Positions 46,493-58,400 of a stretch of DNA of 64,000 nt are shown in pieces. Origin of the DNA: Apostichopus japonicus (taxonomy: Eukaryota; Echinodermata; Holothuroidea; Aspidochirotida; Stichopodidae); NCBI RefSeq assembly GCF_037975245.1, contig NC_092579.1, forward strand, positions 1,975,001-2,039,000, written 5' to 3'. The notes below the pieces were generated by a model. That model searched no databases. It was not told the origin of the DNA and saw only the letters and a program-made list of their open reading frames with translations. Position numbers and translations under genes: made by a program. Numbering within the stretch: the stretch's first letter is position 1; the number at the start of each line of letters is the position of its first letter.

Positions 46493-48540
46493 AATATTTA
46501 TAATGCGCTAATTATAAACAAAGTAGTTGTCAAAAGCGCCATACATATAAATATGAATAGAAAGAAAAGCAAAAACAATAATGCAACAATGAAATATAGT
46601 TACAAATCAAACTGAAAAATGTTTGGCATAGAGGTAGGTTTTTAGTTTAGATTTGAAAAGTGATTTATTAGGTATACATTTTAAATGGTTTGGGAGGGAA
46701 TTCCACAATTTGGGACCAGAAACTGAAAAAGCATGGTTGGCATAAGTAACCCCATTGGTCCCAGGTTCAAGGAGGGTAATAAATTTTGACTGACGGGTGG
46801 CACGCTTGTATTGCTTTACTATTAGAAGTTCTGAAAGGTAGTTTGGAGATAAATGGTTATAAATACAATTGTGGATTAAAATAAGGACTTTGAAATGTAT
46901 ACGCGTTTCAATTGGAAGCCAGTGTAATGCTTTAAGAAGAGGGGTAACATGTGTAAACTTAGTTTGCTTGAAGATAAGTTTGGCAGCCCAGTTTTGAATT
47001 TTTTGCAAACGAATTACCAGATTTTTTGGAAGGCCAATGAAAATTGAATTACAGAAATCAAGGCGGGATGTAATTTATCCATAAAGAACCTCCGTTTCGA
47101 TTCACCAATGATTTTCTGGACACAATGAGTTTTGTTGTAATAAGATGTTTTGTCCTCTGCCGAGTGTGAGCGACGATACTTCTTCTCTGCCTTTCTACGT
47201 GCACGTCTTGCGACAGCTATGTCTCCATTAAACCACGGCTCCTTTTTGGGAGAAAAAGATTTCTTTATCATCGCAGGGGCATGATGATCTAATACAGCTC
47301 GCATAGCACTGTCCATTTCAGAGCAATCACAGCAACCGATGTCAATATCTGGTACTTTGGCACACAATCGTGACAGAATTGATCCAAGTCAACCTCCTTA
47401 ATTTTACGAAACGGGATAGCTTCAGATGGGCCAGGACGAATCATATAGGAATTGCATATTGACCCAGTCATGAAATAATGATCTGAAACGGGCATGTGAG
47501 TGATGACAATATCCTCAATCTTTGAGTTAAGGTTTCATGAAGTATAAACAATTGGGTCTAAAATGTGGCCAGCTTGGTGAGTAGGCTCTGTAACATATTG
47601 CGATAGACCAAACGAATCCAATATTTCTGTAAACAAGTTAACGCTGTATTCAGATTGATTGTCCAAATGAATATTAAAATCACCAAGCAAGAGAACATTT
47701 TCTATACTGGTGCATCGAAGAGACAATAACGTTTCTAGTTCATCCAAAAATTCTTTTATTGAACCAGTGGGCCGATAAATGCAAATGATATGAATGTTCT
47801 TTGGTTTTGTTCGTAAGGTAAATTCCAAAATCTCAAATTCTGAGGCCTCAAACGGTTTACTGTATTTTACTGCAGAAATGGAAGATTTATACAAAACTGC
47901 AATTCCTCCTCCATGTGTGTCTGTGAGTCTAGGGCAATTAAATATGTTATAATTTGCCGGGACAAGATCAAAAATGGACTTTCCGTTTTGTCCATCAGGC
48001 CTTAACAAAGTCTCTATTAAAACACAAAAATCCAGATGAGCATCAAGAATGGCCTCATTTATAATTATAGTCTTATTGTGAACAGAACGTACATTCCATA
48101 AACCAAATGAAATGTTATTAGAAAATTGCGTCTGCTGGGAACATTTAATAGAAGTTAAACATCTAGGGATATTTGCATATTGGGAAACATTACTTTTCTC
48201 CTTATGCAATTTACTAATAGTTTTTAGATCATGAAAACGAGTCTGAATTGTAGAAATGTTCCTTATTTTTGAATGGAATTGAATACCTCCTCGACACCCT
48301 CTGGCTGGTGCACGAATTCCAAGAACTCCAATATAAGAATAAAGCCATTGTGGGAGTTTGCTGTTTCTTGTGTACTTTCTTAGATGCAGCAATTCTCCTT
48401 TTGTGTATTTCAAACTGGGCATGCTTGGCTGCAGATTAACACAATGAGATCTTAACTCAGTCATAATGGCAAGCAGGATTAAAGCTGCTAGAAATGTTGA
48501 AGCCATTGAAAAGTCAGCTCCAACAATGAAATAATTCCTA
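46493..48540 (-). mobile_element. Second L2-like LINE, reverse transcriptase core deleted
   Basis: From 48506 down the minus strand encodes an N-terminal lead with YTKGELLHLRKY and GIRAPARGCRGG, then endonuclease (LWNVRSVHNKT, GDFNIHLDN at about 47680, a SDH motif near 47485) and a post-endonuclease linker to about 47070. It then joins directly to the RT C-terminus (LDFCNSIFIGLPKN, LHWLPIETRIHFK, LWNSLPNHL) ending near 46607. The roughly 1-1.5 kb of RT fingers and palm is absent. There are also stops between 47535 and 47367. Its 3' end AGCGCATTATAAATATTAG faces the same AAT tract as the first LINE. Confidence 0.85.
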
Positions 48541-48619
48541 AGTGTAATAGATGAAGTTGAACTAGGTTGGGTGTTAGGATAGTAGGATAAGAAAAACCTA
48601 CACCCTGCTCTTCAAATAC

Positions 48620-48990
48620 CAGTTCATATACCAGTTTAAATCGATAATATATCGAATTAAATCGGTATATGTCAATTTAATTCGACTTATACCAGTTTAA
48701 ATCGACATATACCGATTTAAATTGACATGTACCAATTTAAATCGATGATATGTAAAATAAATCGATGACTTCTACCAGTTTAAATCGATGATATGTCGAA
48801 TTAAATCGGTAGAAGTCAATTTCCGTGGACTTAAACCAGTTTCTGGCAACTCAAATTGATATATACCTATTTAAATCGACATATCATCGATTTAGCTCAT
48901 TAACATATTCCAAATCCCGATTTCGGTGATAATTGACATGTGAAGATACATCACGTGCAATCACCTGACAAGGCGGGCGAATAATTAAAT
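48620..48990. repeat. Left inner inverted-repeat arm with ~21-bp palindromic units
   Basis: Successive units such as ACCAGTTTAAATCGACATAT and ATCGATGATATGTCGA, ending at GCTCATTAACATATTCCAAA, then an AATCACCTGACAAGGCG block. It is the inverse of 49625-50022. Confidence 0.85.
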
Positions 48991-49279
48991 AGTTCCAAAA
49001 TTACGAAACTAGCAAGGGTGTTCATCATGATTATGTCAATGGTAATTATGAACAATTACTTGCAAAAAGATTTCGGTTTAAAAATGAGGCTGAAAAACTG
49101 ATGTCAATGACGTGCAATTATCTCAATGCAAACTGGGCTTGTCTACTCAAACACGTGGAGCTATAGTATAGGAATACACATGCAACTGCATAGTACATAG
49201 TACGTACACAGATGCAATTATCTACTCCAGTTACACCATAAACAAAGATGATATTGTTCTGCAGTAAGGCCTACTGTAA

Positions 49280-49513
49280 AGCCCGGGTCACATCTGCGCG
49301 ATTCAACACGCGATTCAACTCGCAACTAAAATCACGCGAATCAGAAAAGTTGCTTCTAAGAAGTTGCGCTGATTTGAACATTGCTCTATTGCAAATCGAC
49401 GGCGCAACTTTTATTGCGCAACAAGTTGATACCCGTGTCTAACTACGCGATTCAACCTTCAATTGTATTGCGAGTTGAATCGCGTGTTGAATCGCGCAGA
49501 TGTGACCCGGGCT
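49280..49513. mobile_element. Harbinger-like MITE with TAA target duplication
   Basis: Perfect inverted ends AGCCCGGGTCACATCTGC extend as an imperfect arm of about 45 bp (GCGATTCAACACGCGATT words). TAA occurs on both sides (49277-49279 and 49514-49516), the three-base duplication typical of PIF/Harbinger. It sits in the spacer of the larger foldback element. Confidence 0.8.
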
Positions 49514-49624
49514 TAAGATGCGTTTTACTGTTGCAAAATACATACCTAGGGGATTAACAATTACAGTATTCAAGCTGAAATCCTGCATTCCACTGTGCTC
49601 GTGTTTATTTTCAATTATTCGCGC

Positions 49625-50022
49625 GCCTTGTCAGGTGACTACACGTGATGTATCATCACCGAAATTGGGATTTGGAATATGTTAATGAGCTAAATCGATG
49701 ATATGTCGATTTAAATAGGTACATGTCAATTTGAGTTGCTAGAAACTGGTATAAATCCACGGCAATTGACTTCTATCGATTTAATTCGACATTATCATCG
49801 ATTTAAACTGGTAGATGTCGATTTAAATTGACATATCATCGATTTGTTTTACATATCATCGATTTAAATTGGTATATGTCGACTTAAACTGGTATATGTC
49901 AATTTAAATCGGTAGAAGTCAATTTAGCTGCTGGAAACTGATATAAGTCGAAGGAAATTGGCATATGTCGATTTAAATCAGTATAGGTCGATCTCCCACG
50001 ATTTGAGACTGATGGCCCGCCA
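49625..50022. repeat. Right inverted-repeat arm of the foldback element
   Basis: Pairs with 48620-48990 and with the left terminus 42951-43055. Made of units with CGATTTAAAT separated by ATATGTCG or GTAGAAGTC. Confidence 0.85.
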
Positions 50023-50580
50023 TAGATGTAGGCCTGGGTACTCATAAAGTTATCTAGGTGTACAGTATATAAATACAGGCCCGTATTTTTGTACAATACA
50101 CACACATAACGTTACTAGTGCCTGTGGGCATGAGAAGCTCTTGAGTCCTACACAACTGTAATGTACAACTGTATCCCTACAAAGATGCAGCTCCCTTAGA
50201 CTTTGAGCAATGAGCATTAGCAGTTAACCCTGTCTGTTTATTACTAATACTAGCCTAGTTGACTTACTTCTGTATACTATTACGTATGGTAATTATTTCA
50301 CTTACCTTTCATCATAAGAACGACCTCTAGTTTCGTGACGAACGGTTAAAAGAAATTGAATTATGATTCTAATTACGTTGAAATTTTCTTCGAACTTTGC
50401 GCAACAATAAATGCATTTCTTCCGTATAAATAAACGCTACTAGCCTACCAATAGTAGGCTAGCTGTATTGTTCTTGTACAGAGGTTATGTGCGACGCACT
50501 GTTTCTACATGATTTCGCGCAACTGTAAGGAACTATGTAAACATGTGACGTCACAAAAAGGTCAGTTAGCCAAAAGTTAT
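50023..50580. other. Intergenic, nothing recognised
   Basis: No exon seen. A CRE-type TGACGTCA lies at about 50545, just left of the next transposon. Confidence 0.4.
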
Positions 50581-50740
50581 GCACAGGGGAGCGATTGCTC
50601 CCACTAGTCTAAGAAACGCGAATAGGGCAAATTATTTCGTTGCTAAGTTTAACGGAATTTTATACATCAACGTGAGTTTGAGCAACAGCATGGTAAAACA
50701 GCAGCAACAACTTTAGTTTAGGCAACAACAAACTTAGATG

Positions 50741-50808
50741 AGACAACGAAATCAGTTTGCCCTTTTCGCGCGTGGACGCGCGAAAAGGGCAAACTGATTT
50801 CGTTGTCT
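50741..50808. repeat. 68-bp perfect palindrome
   Basis: Two exact 33-base arms (AGACAACGAAATCAGTTTGC onward to GCGCGT) meet around GG. It could extrude as a cruciform or form a hairpin RNA. Confidence 0.95.
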
Positions 50809-50892
50809 AAACTTACGTTGTTGCCATTGGCGCTGTTCAACAATTGCTTTACCACGTGGGCTTCATATGATTACTATACGCAGGGGTTGGTT

Positions 50893-51842
50893 CTTATGAA
50901 GATCTAGAGAGGACATGGTAAAAAAAATTATTACGTACGTACGTGATATTTATAAGGTACGTACGTAATAAATATTACGTACGTACGTAATATTTATTAC
51001 GTACGTACGTAATATTTATAAGGTACGTACGTAATAAATATTACGTACGTACGTAATATTTATCACGTACGTACGGTACGTGATAATTTTACGTTCTATA
51101 CTGAAGATAGTAAGAAGTGGCGGTTCGCGGTACGTACATACTGTAACATATTTGTCAACATGCAAGATACGTATACCACAGAAGTCAAGCTTATACTTAT
51201 AGTTAACTAAAAAATGCCGGAGACAGACAATTGGTACGTTCGTTCGACTAACACCACAGGAATGTATGTGCTTAGGCTTGCCACAATATAAAAATCTCCA
51301 CATCCACAATGTCTGAATGTTTCATGCGATACAAGAAAATGCTCCTCAGAATGCGCCTGAGATGTCTTTCGCCTAACTATTATCCGATGCTTTGCTGTCA
51401 AAGTAATTAATAAAGGATTTCCTTCTGGCTAAACCCTAAATTAATGTACATACGAACAAGTTCATCCCTCTCCATCTTTGATATGAAGATGTATCACCCG
51501 CAGTATATAACGTAGGCTCGCTTACGTTAGACAAGTGTTAACATAGGCTATATCACTAAACACATACGTATACGTAGGCCTACATTCGTTATAATTATTA
51601 AATACGTACGTGATAATCCCTACATAAGTACGTAGTAATTATTATGTACGTACGTAATAATTATCACGTACGTACGTAGTAATTATCACGTACGTACGTA
51701 GTAATATGACGTACCTACGTGATATTATTACGTACGTACGTAGTATTATCACGTTCGTACGTGATAATTATTACGTACGTACGTAGTATTATTACGTACG
51801 TACGTAATAATTTTTTTTTTTAACCATGTCCTCTCTAGATCT
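50893..51842. mobile_element. Foldback element made of TACGTACGTA arrays
   Basis: GAAGATCTAGAGAGGACATGGT near the left end recurs inverted at the right. Next to each end lies a 150-240 bp array of self-complementary units (ATTACGTACGTACGTAATATT). The unique middle is about 500 bp without a gene. Confidence 0.85.
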
Positions 51843-52474
51843 TCGTACGTTCTTGCTGCCTGGGTTTAGGAAAACAGTCCTGTGGACAAGGCCGCCTTGG
51901 TTCTTCGCATATACGGGAAGTTACTAGAAGAGCAACTGGGCGGGGTCAGCTCATGTATGTAGCATGGTGGAGAGCGTTAACCGGCTTGCAATTGGGTCGG
52001 GATATGTGTCAATCTTACTGACTATTTCGTAATTGGTCAGTAAATTAAGGACGCGTATGTATATACAGCGCAAGTCGAATTTCGCGCGAAATGCCCATAT
52101 TTTTTACATCACGTGATTGGGCAATAACGTTAGTTTAGACAAGTTTAGACAACGACGTAAGTTTAGACAACAACGTAAGCTTAGACGACAATGTAAGTTT
52201 GAGCAACAACATGATAAAACAGCAGCAACAACTTTAGTTTACACAGCGAAATATGGTTGCCCTTTTCGCGTTCCATATTCGCGTTCCATAGACTAGTGGG
52301 AGCTATCGCTCCCCTGTGCAAAAATCGTTAGGCCAAAGTCTGTAAACATACGGGTCTGAGTAAAAGCAGTGTTTGCACAGGAAAGGAGGAGTACGTAAGT
52401 GTTAGTTAGGACTTCGCTTACACGTTACCTCGATTGCACAGTTGTGCAGGTACATTGCAGAAGTTGATTTGAAC

Positions 52475-55400
52475 ATGGCCGATAAACCAAAAATTACCTA
52501 TGTCCGCGGACGTGGGCTAGCCGAAGTATCCAGACTTATTTTTGCTGTCCAAGATGTGGAGGTAAGCCAAATTTGATTGTTTTGAAAAGTTTAATCCAAA
52601 CTTTATCATAACATATAGGCCTAGCTAAGGCCTACAGTCCACAAGTACTTGATGCAAAGCTCTAACATAGTAACAACAGTAACACGTTGCTTGTATAGGG
52701 TGGCATACCCGTATAAGTATTAGAGTCTATGTGAATCCTCCCGAGTGTTCTACCATCCAGGACAAGTGAACAAGAAAGCATCAGGAGAACATAATTTTTG
52801 ACCTGTTTTCAATCAGGATCTGGTTTTTGTTTGCTGCATGTTGTAGAGCATGAATGGAAGCACACGTGGTGCAAAATTGAGGCCATATTATGCCTCCCAG
52901 GAGCTGCGTATGAAAATTGTTAACTACTGAGTGAAGAGGTGTGTTACAAGTGACGAAAACTTCAAGGTTATGGTACATAGTACAGAAGGTTATACAGTTT
53001 TAACGCAGTATAAGCAGCAAGACATACTCGCTTACGCTGAATTCACTATATATAGTTGCTGTTATACTGTCTAATTTCGGTACCAATTTTGAATCAGTTA
53101 CCCTAACCTTTTCACATGTAAACAATGCATGAGGTGTACTTTCCAGGCACTGATTCTAAATTAGAGCCCATATTTCTTCAAATACTGTTGGCGTATTGCA
53201 GTGTTTAAGTAGAAATAATGGATTTTAACACTTCTCCCATCTCAGGTTATTTTAACCCCACATATTATGACTTATTCCAACTTATGCCAACATTAGACCT
53301 TTGGCCTATTCGAGGTCCAATATCTCATGCTTTTTCAATTAACCCAGTTGAGTCTAGTCTGAAGAAGAAATTTTAGAGCTAAGTTGACTATATACTAGCT
53401 TTAAATCAATAATAATCACAGCGATAGCAGTTCTTGAAATTTTATCAAAACTAAAAAAGAAAACAAAGTTGTAATCAGCCCAACTATTTGTGCTTTGATT
53501 GATGTATTACACCACCAGTTTACTTCTTTAATGATAAATTTCCCCCAAAATATGGACACCAAAACAACAAACAACATTATAAATATTTATTGCATGATCG
53601 ACACATGTCCCCCTACATATATCCCCTGACTTTGTTTTGTCTCTAGAGTAGAGGAAAAGTTTAAACATCTGAAGTTAGATGTTAGCTTCAAAAGAACCGA
53701 TCAACTCAGCATTCGGAATGTATGCTTAAAGCACACAGCAGTCTAAACTAGTTACCTTCTGCTATCCCTGTGCACCCCCAGAAACCAATATCACATTTGC
53801 CCACAGACTAGTCCTTGCAGAGCATGAATCTAAAAGAGGCCCCAGCATTAAGGAAAGTGTTGGATGCTCTATTGTACATGTGATATCCAGATTGAAAAGA
53901 AATGCCTCTACACTGAGTCAAGCAGAAGAAATCAGGCAGAAATCCATGTGACATTAATTTTTCTCTGCAGTTGGCTTATCACAAGACTTGAATCGTAGCT
54001 GTTGGTGTGAGAAGATTTCTGAGTTGTCTCGACATACCTTCCCCTGCAACCAGTTTTCAGCAAAGATCTGCTAACCAGTTTAGACCTAAAATAGAAGAAA
54101 TAAATCAGAAAGATATACATGTTTAAGAGCGACAGTTACTCCAAGATGTCATAGAGAATAGGGGTTTGCCTAGAAATTTTCCCTACTCCTACCGAGTTTT
54201 ACAGACAGAACAAAAATCCTCTCCGCAGTGGTCGCAAGAAAACTCCTTTTGCCCGGCCACACAGAGCAGAGATGCATCCTTGTGGAGAATGCTACCAAGG
54301 AAAAAATTTATTGTTGGTTACCGTCAGACTAATACACTCTGTACTAGCAGAAATTCCAGACGAAAACATCATAAGAGCTACTGTACAGTGCCCTAACCAT
54401 GATGCGCAACAACTATACAGTAGGTCGAAGTTATAATATCGGCAATGAACAGGATGGTGTTAAAGTCCTAGTAGAGCAGCGTTTGAAAGGTGAAATTGTA
54501 GCCCTTGCTTCCATGTGGGCAACCGAGTGTATGCCAATTGAAACTCCTCCCAGGGGAAAGCATAGTAGCCCTTGTTTCCATGTGGTCAACCAAGTAGGCC
54601 AACACAAGTGCCCTCATCAAATACAATGCATTCAGCACTATAGTTTCAAAGAATGTATTCAGCACTACAGTTTCAAAGAATGCATTCAGCACTACAGTTT
54701 CATACAGTGCATTCAGCACTACAGTTTCATAGAATGCATTCAGCAATACAGTTTCAAAAATAATGCATTCAGCACAACAGTTTCAAAAATAATGCATTCA
54801 GCAAAACAGTTTCAAAGAATGCATTCAGCACTGCAGTTTCAAAGAAAATTCATTCAGCACTAAAGTTTCAAAGAATTTCAGCACTACGTTTTCAAATACA
54901 ATCCATTCAGCACTACAGTTGCCAAGAAGGCATTCAATTTTACAGTTTCAAATACAATGCATTCATGTAAAGTGTAGTGTATACTTATTGTATGCACAGT
55001 GGTATGAACCTGAAATAGTGTTCTTAGATAAAGTTATTAAGGATTTACTTATTTTATCTTGATTGCAGACAACAGAAGAACATATAACAACAAATGAAGA
55101 GTTTCAGAAAATTAAAGCAAGTAAGTTGGCATATGTAGGAGATGTTTCTATGAGAATATTTGAAGGACAACAAGAGGTTGCTGCACTGTACATGAGCTTG
55201 AAACTTTTGGATAAACTGTAAAATGGTGATCCATTACTTCATTTCTGGGTTTTATTGGAGACATATCCACTCTTGACAAAATAGCTTAAAACCTCAAGCA
55301 CATTTGGGATATCAAACCCTGCCAGTGTGCAGCTCATTAATTCATGTAAAGGGCCAAAGTTCATGTAACTAACTTGGTTTAAGTTCAAATTTGTGCCACA

Positions 55401-58400
55401 ATTGTTTCCCAAACTACTCAGTTAAGGGAATCAATTATATTTCAATCATATTTACTTATTTTTCTACTACTCTTTTCTTCTGAATGTCTAATAAAATAGA
55501 ATTAAAAAAGAATAGAAAAAAAAGAGCGACATGTTTCTTTAACCATCTTTCTTTCTTTCCTATTTTTTTTGTTGGTTTCTTTCCTCAGCTGGCAAGCTAA
55601 TGTTTAACCAACTGCCCTTGATTGAGATTGATGGCCTCTGTCTGATCGAGTCTCAAGCTCAAGGAAATTATCTTGGACACAAATATAACATGCTCGGGAA
55701 AACTGACCTGGAAAGAGGAAGGTAAGGCACTGGACAGTGGTCAGTGGTCAGTTAAAGCAGCTCTCCTGAGGATACACAAATAAGGAACCCATATATTACG
55801 TCAAGATTGTATAAATTTACATTATGATACAAGAAAACGATCCTTTGTAAAGAGCATCAGTTAGTTTTAGAAACAGTCAACATACTGTAGCAATCCCATA
55901 CAACATAATTTAGTGTACAAATTATGTGTCGCTGTTTTGAATGCTTTCATATTGTGTTTAGCAAAATGCTATCATGGTCACTGTGCATAAAAGATACTAC
56001 TCATCTTTGCATATGCATCTAACTATTTGACTAATTTGCATATGAACAGTAGCATGTTGTGATGAACAATGGATAAACTATTCCCTGCCAAATCCCATGA
56101 CCAACAGTTTGTACCATTTTAGAAAGGTTTTAGACAAAATGTCAGCAACATATCAACTGCCTGCCTAGAACAGTTCTGCAGCAGCACATTTAGATGTTGC
56201 CTTATTTGGATATTACGATATCTGGATGTCAGAAACTTATTTCTCAAATCTCACTGTACCATTAAGTGATAATAGAATATCTAGACCATTAAGCTAGTTT
56301 ACTTAAGTGAGAAATGAAGGCAGACACGTTTCCAAATGTTGTTTAACACAAGCTGTTGCTAAGGTAATTTCAGGTGAAAGTTCAATTGATTCAACTGTGT
56401 TTACTTACAAGAGATGCAAATGTGACTTTCAACAATAACAATGTCAAAGAAAGCATGGAGACATGTTTCATATCCTGGTAAGAACTAGTTACTTACTGTA
56501 TGAACTCAGGCCTACTAACAATAGCAAAAGAAAAGCAATATTGAAATTACTTAGTGTTTGGCATCTACTGGTTCAACTTTAATCTTGATAATGAGCAGTT
56601 TTCAATTTCTGAAAACATACAATGTAATTCAGTTATGTTATTTGGATGTGAGTGCTGCTGTATATAGCATAACGTGTATGTCCATGTACTCAAGGTTTTA
56701 GTTCAGATATATATATACAATAAACTTCAACATCCAGGACTTTGTTACTTCTCTGTTCAATTTTTATGGACTACCAATTTTCTTTGCAGAGTTCAGATGT
56801 TATTTGCTGGGTCAAATTCATTTAACAGTGTAAGCGGACCTTTCTGGTTTTTCATGCCAGCAGAAGCAAGAGCAGATGCAAAAAAGTCTGCAATCGAAAA
56901 AGGAAAGACCAGATATTTACCCGTGTTTGAAAAGGTAAACACATTTCTTGGTTTTCTTGTCATTGTAATAAAATTTGTATGGTACCACTTATGTACTGCT
57001 GTTTGAATTATTTGTAAAATAGAGGAGGGTGCTTATAGGTGCACAATGATGCTATATTTTCCAAGGTCTAAAGCAATGCAACTTTTAAAGGTCTAACGAA
57101 CACCAATGAACAACATTGTCATCATCACTTTAAGCGGCATTAAAAATCATGAAAATAGTTGCAACTCCCAACAAAATCCATCAAAGATTGACCATTTTAC
57201 AAGTCTTTTCTGAATTCAATTTTATTTATGAATAAACATTAGCGGATGATGCACATTGATGATATAAAGGGAGTGACTGCTGAATTTTCTGTTATTTTAT
57301 CCCTTTTTTCTTCAAAACCTTTGTTTCAAGGACACTGAACATATGTTTGTGGCCTAAGGTGATTTTTTGAAATATTTTTTCTTCTTTGAAAAGAGGAACA
57401 TCACATTATTCAAATGATGTGTGGGCTTGGAACTAGGGAATCATGTCATAAAAGGCTTAGAAATTTGATGAGCGCAACACTCCACATCATACTAGTATGC
57501 ACATATTTAATGAGTTTCCTGAGATTTATGAAAACTTCAAATGTGTATATCTTAAAAATGACAAGAACTTTCTGAAAAATTTCAACAGATTTTCAATGTA
57601 CTGAATATTGGGCGAATTGGCTAGGTGTCTGTAGTTATAACACTTTCTATACATGTTGTATATTTATGTATTGTGCACTAGGAATGTATGTAACATTTTG
57701 TCTGTCAGTGGGGAGAGATCCCCCTGATTGTTTCGGGGGGGGGGGGGGATAACGTGGATGCAACCCTGGATGGCTCCTTTAATAGTGAATCCGCTTTGCA
57801 TTATTCAAGGGTGATGGAAACTTTCAAACAAGAAGAATCAATGTTTTTGTACAAAACATTACTTGAATGCATGTACAGGCAGATTTATTAACTCCCCAGT
57901 TCATACATGTACAGTAGTACATAAGGTATGTCGTGTACCCAGTCAACATACCTAGCACCATTTTGTAATATCTCTGTTTTTCAATACTTCAGGTCTTTCT
58001 CTTACTCTCAGCTAATTTATATATACTGCAGCAGAGCCAGCCGTTAAGCCAATATATCAAGATTCGAGCCAAAAACTTGCATTTTCAGTAGAAGTAGATA
58101 CGTCATGCATGCAGAGGGACTAGATAATTGTGTCTATAAATTGGGATCTATCATTCAGCTCTAACAGTCCATAAAGTGTCTCTTTCAAGAACATCAGTGT
58201 ATGATTTCAGAACTCAGCATTTGCAGGATAAGCATCATTTAGTAAGACATTGTTCTCACTTTAACCGTTATCTCTTCTTTATCATTTCAGGTCTTAACTG
58301 AGAATGGGACTGGTTTTCTGGTTGGTAGTGAAGCTACAATTGCTGACTGTGCTTTGTTCAATATCCTGTCATGCATGAAGGAGATGCCAGAATACAATAA

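Larger units (their letters stand above)
50581..52320. mobile_element. Foldback transposon with GCACAGGGGAGCGAT ends, immediately upstream of GST C
   Basis: GCACAGGGGAGCGATTGCTC at 50581 recurs inverted at 52320 with one mismatch, continuing as CCCACTAGTCTA. Subterminal regions on both sides carry GTTTAGACAACAACGTAAG- and CAGCAGCAACAACTTTAGTT-type words. The interior holds a palindrome (50741-50808) and another element (50893-51842). No coding sequence. A target duplication is not clear. Confidence 0.8.

Noticed and set aside
49248-49442. 64-codon frame
   Set aside because: Lies within the Harbinger-like MITE arms.
52345-52365. TGAGTAA as a replacement AP-1/ARE site for GST C
   Set aside because: One mismatch from AP-1 and no GC at the ARE spacing; too weak to claim.
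54399-54863. 154-codon frame with IQHYSF repeats
   Set aside because: It lies in GST C intron 1 and reflects the 27-bp minisatellite.
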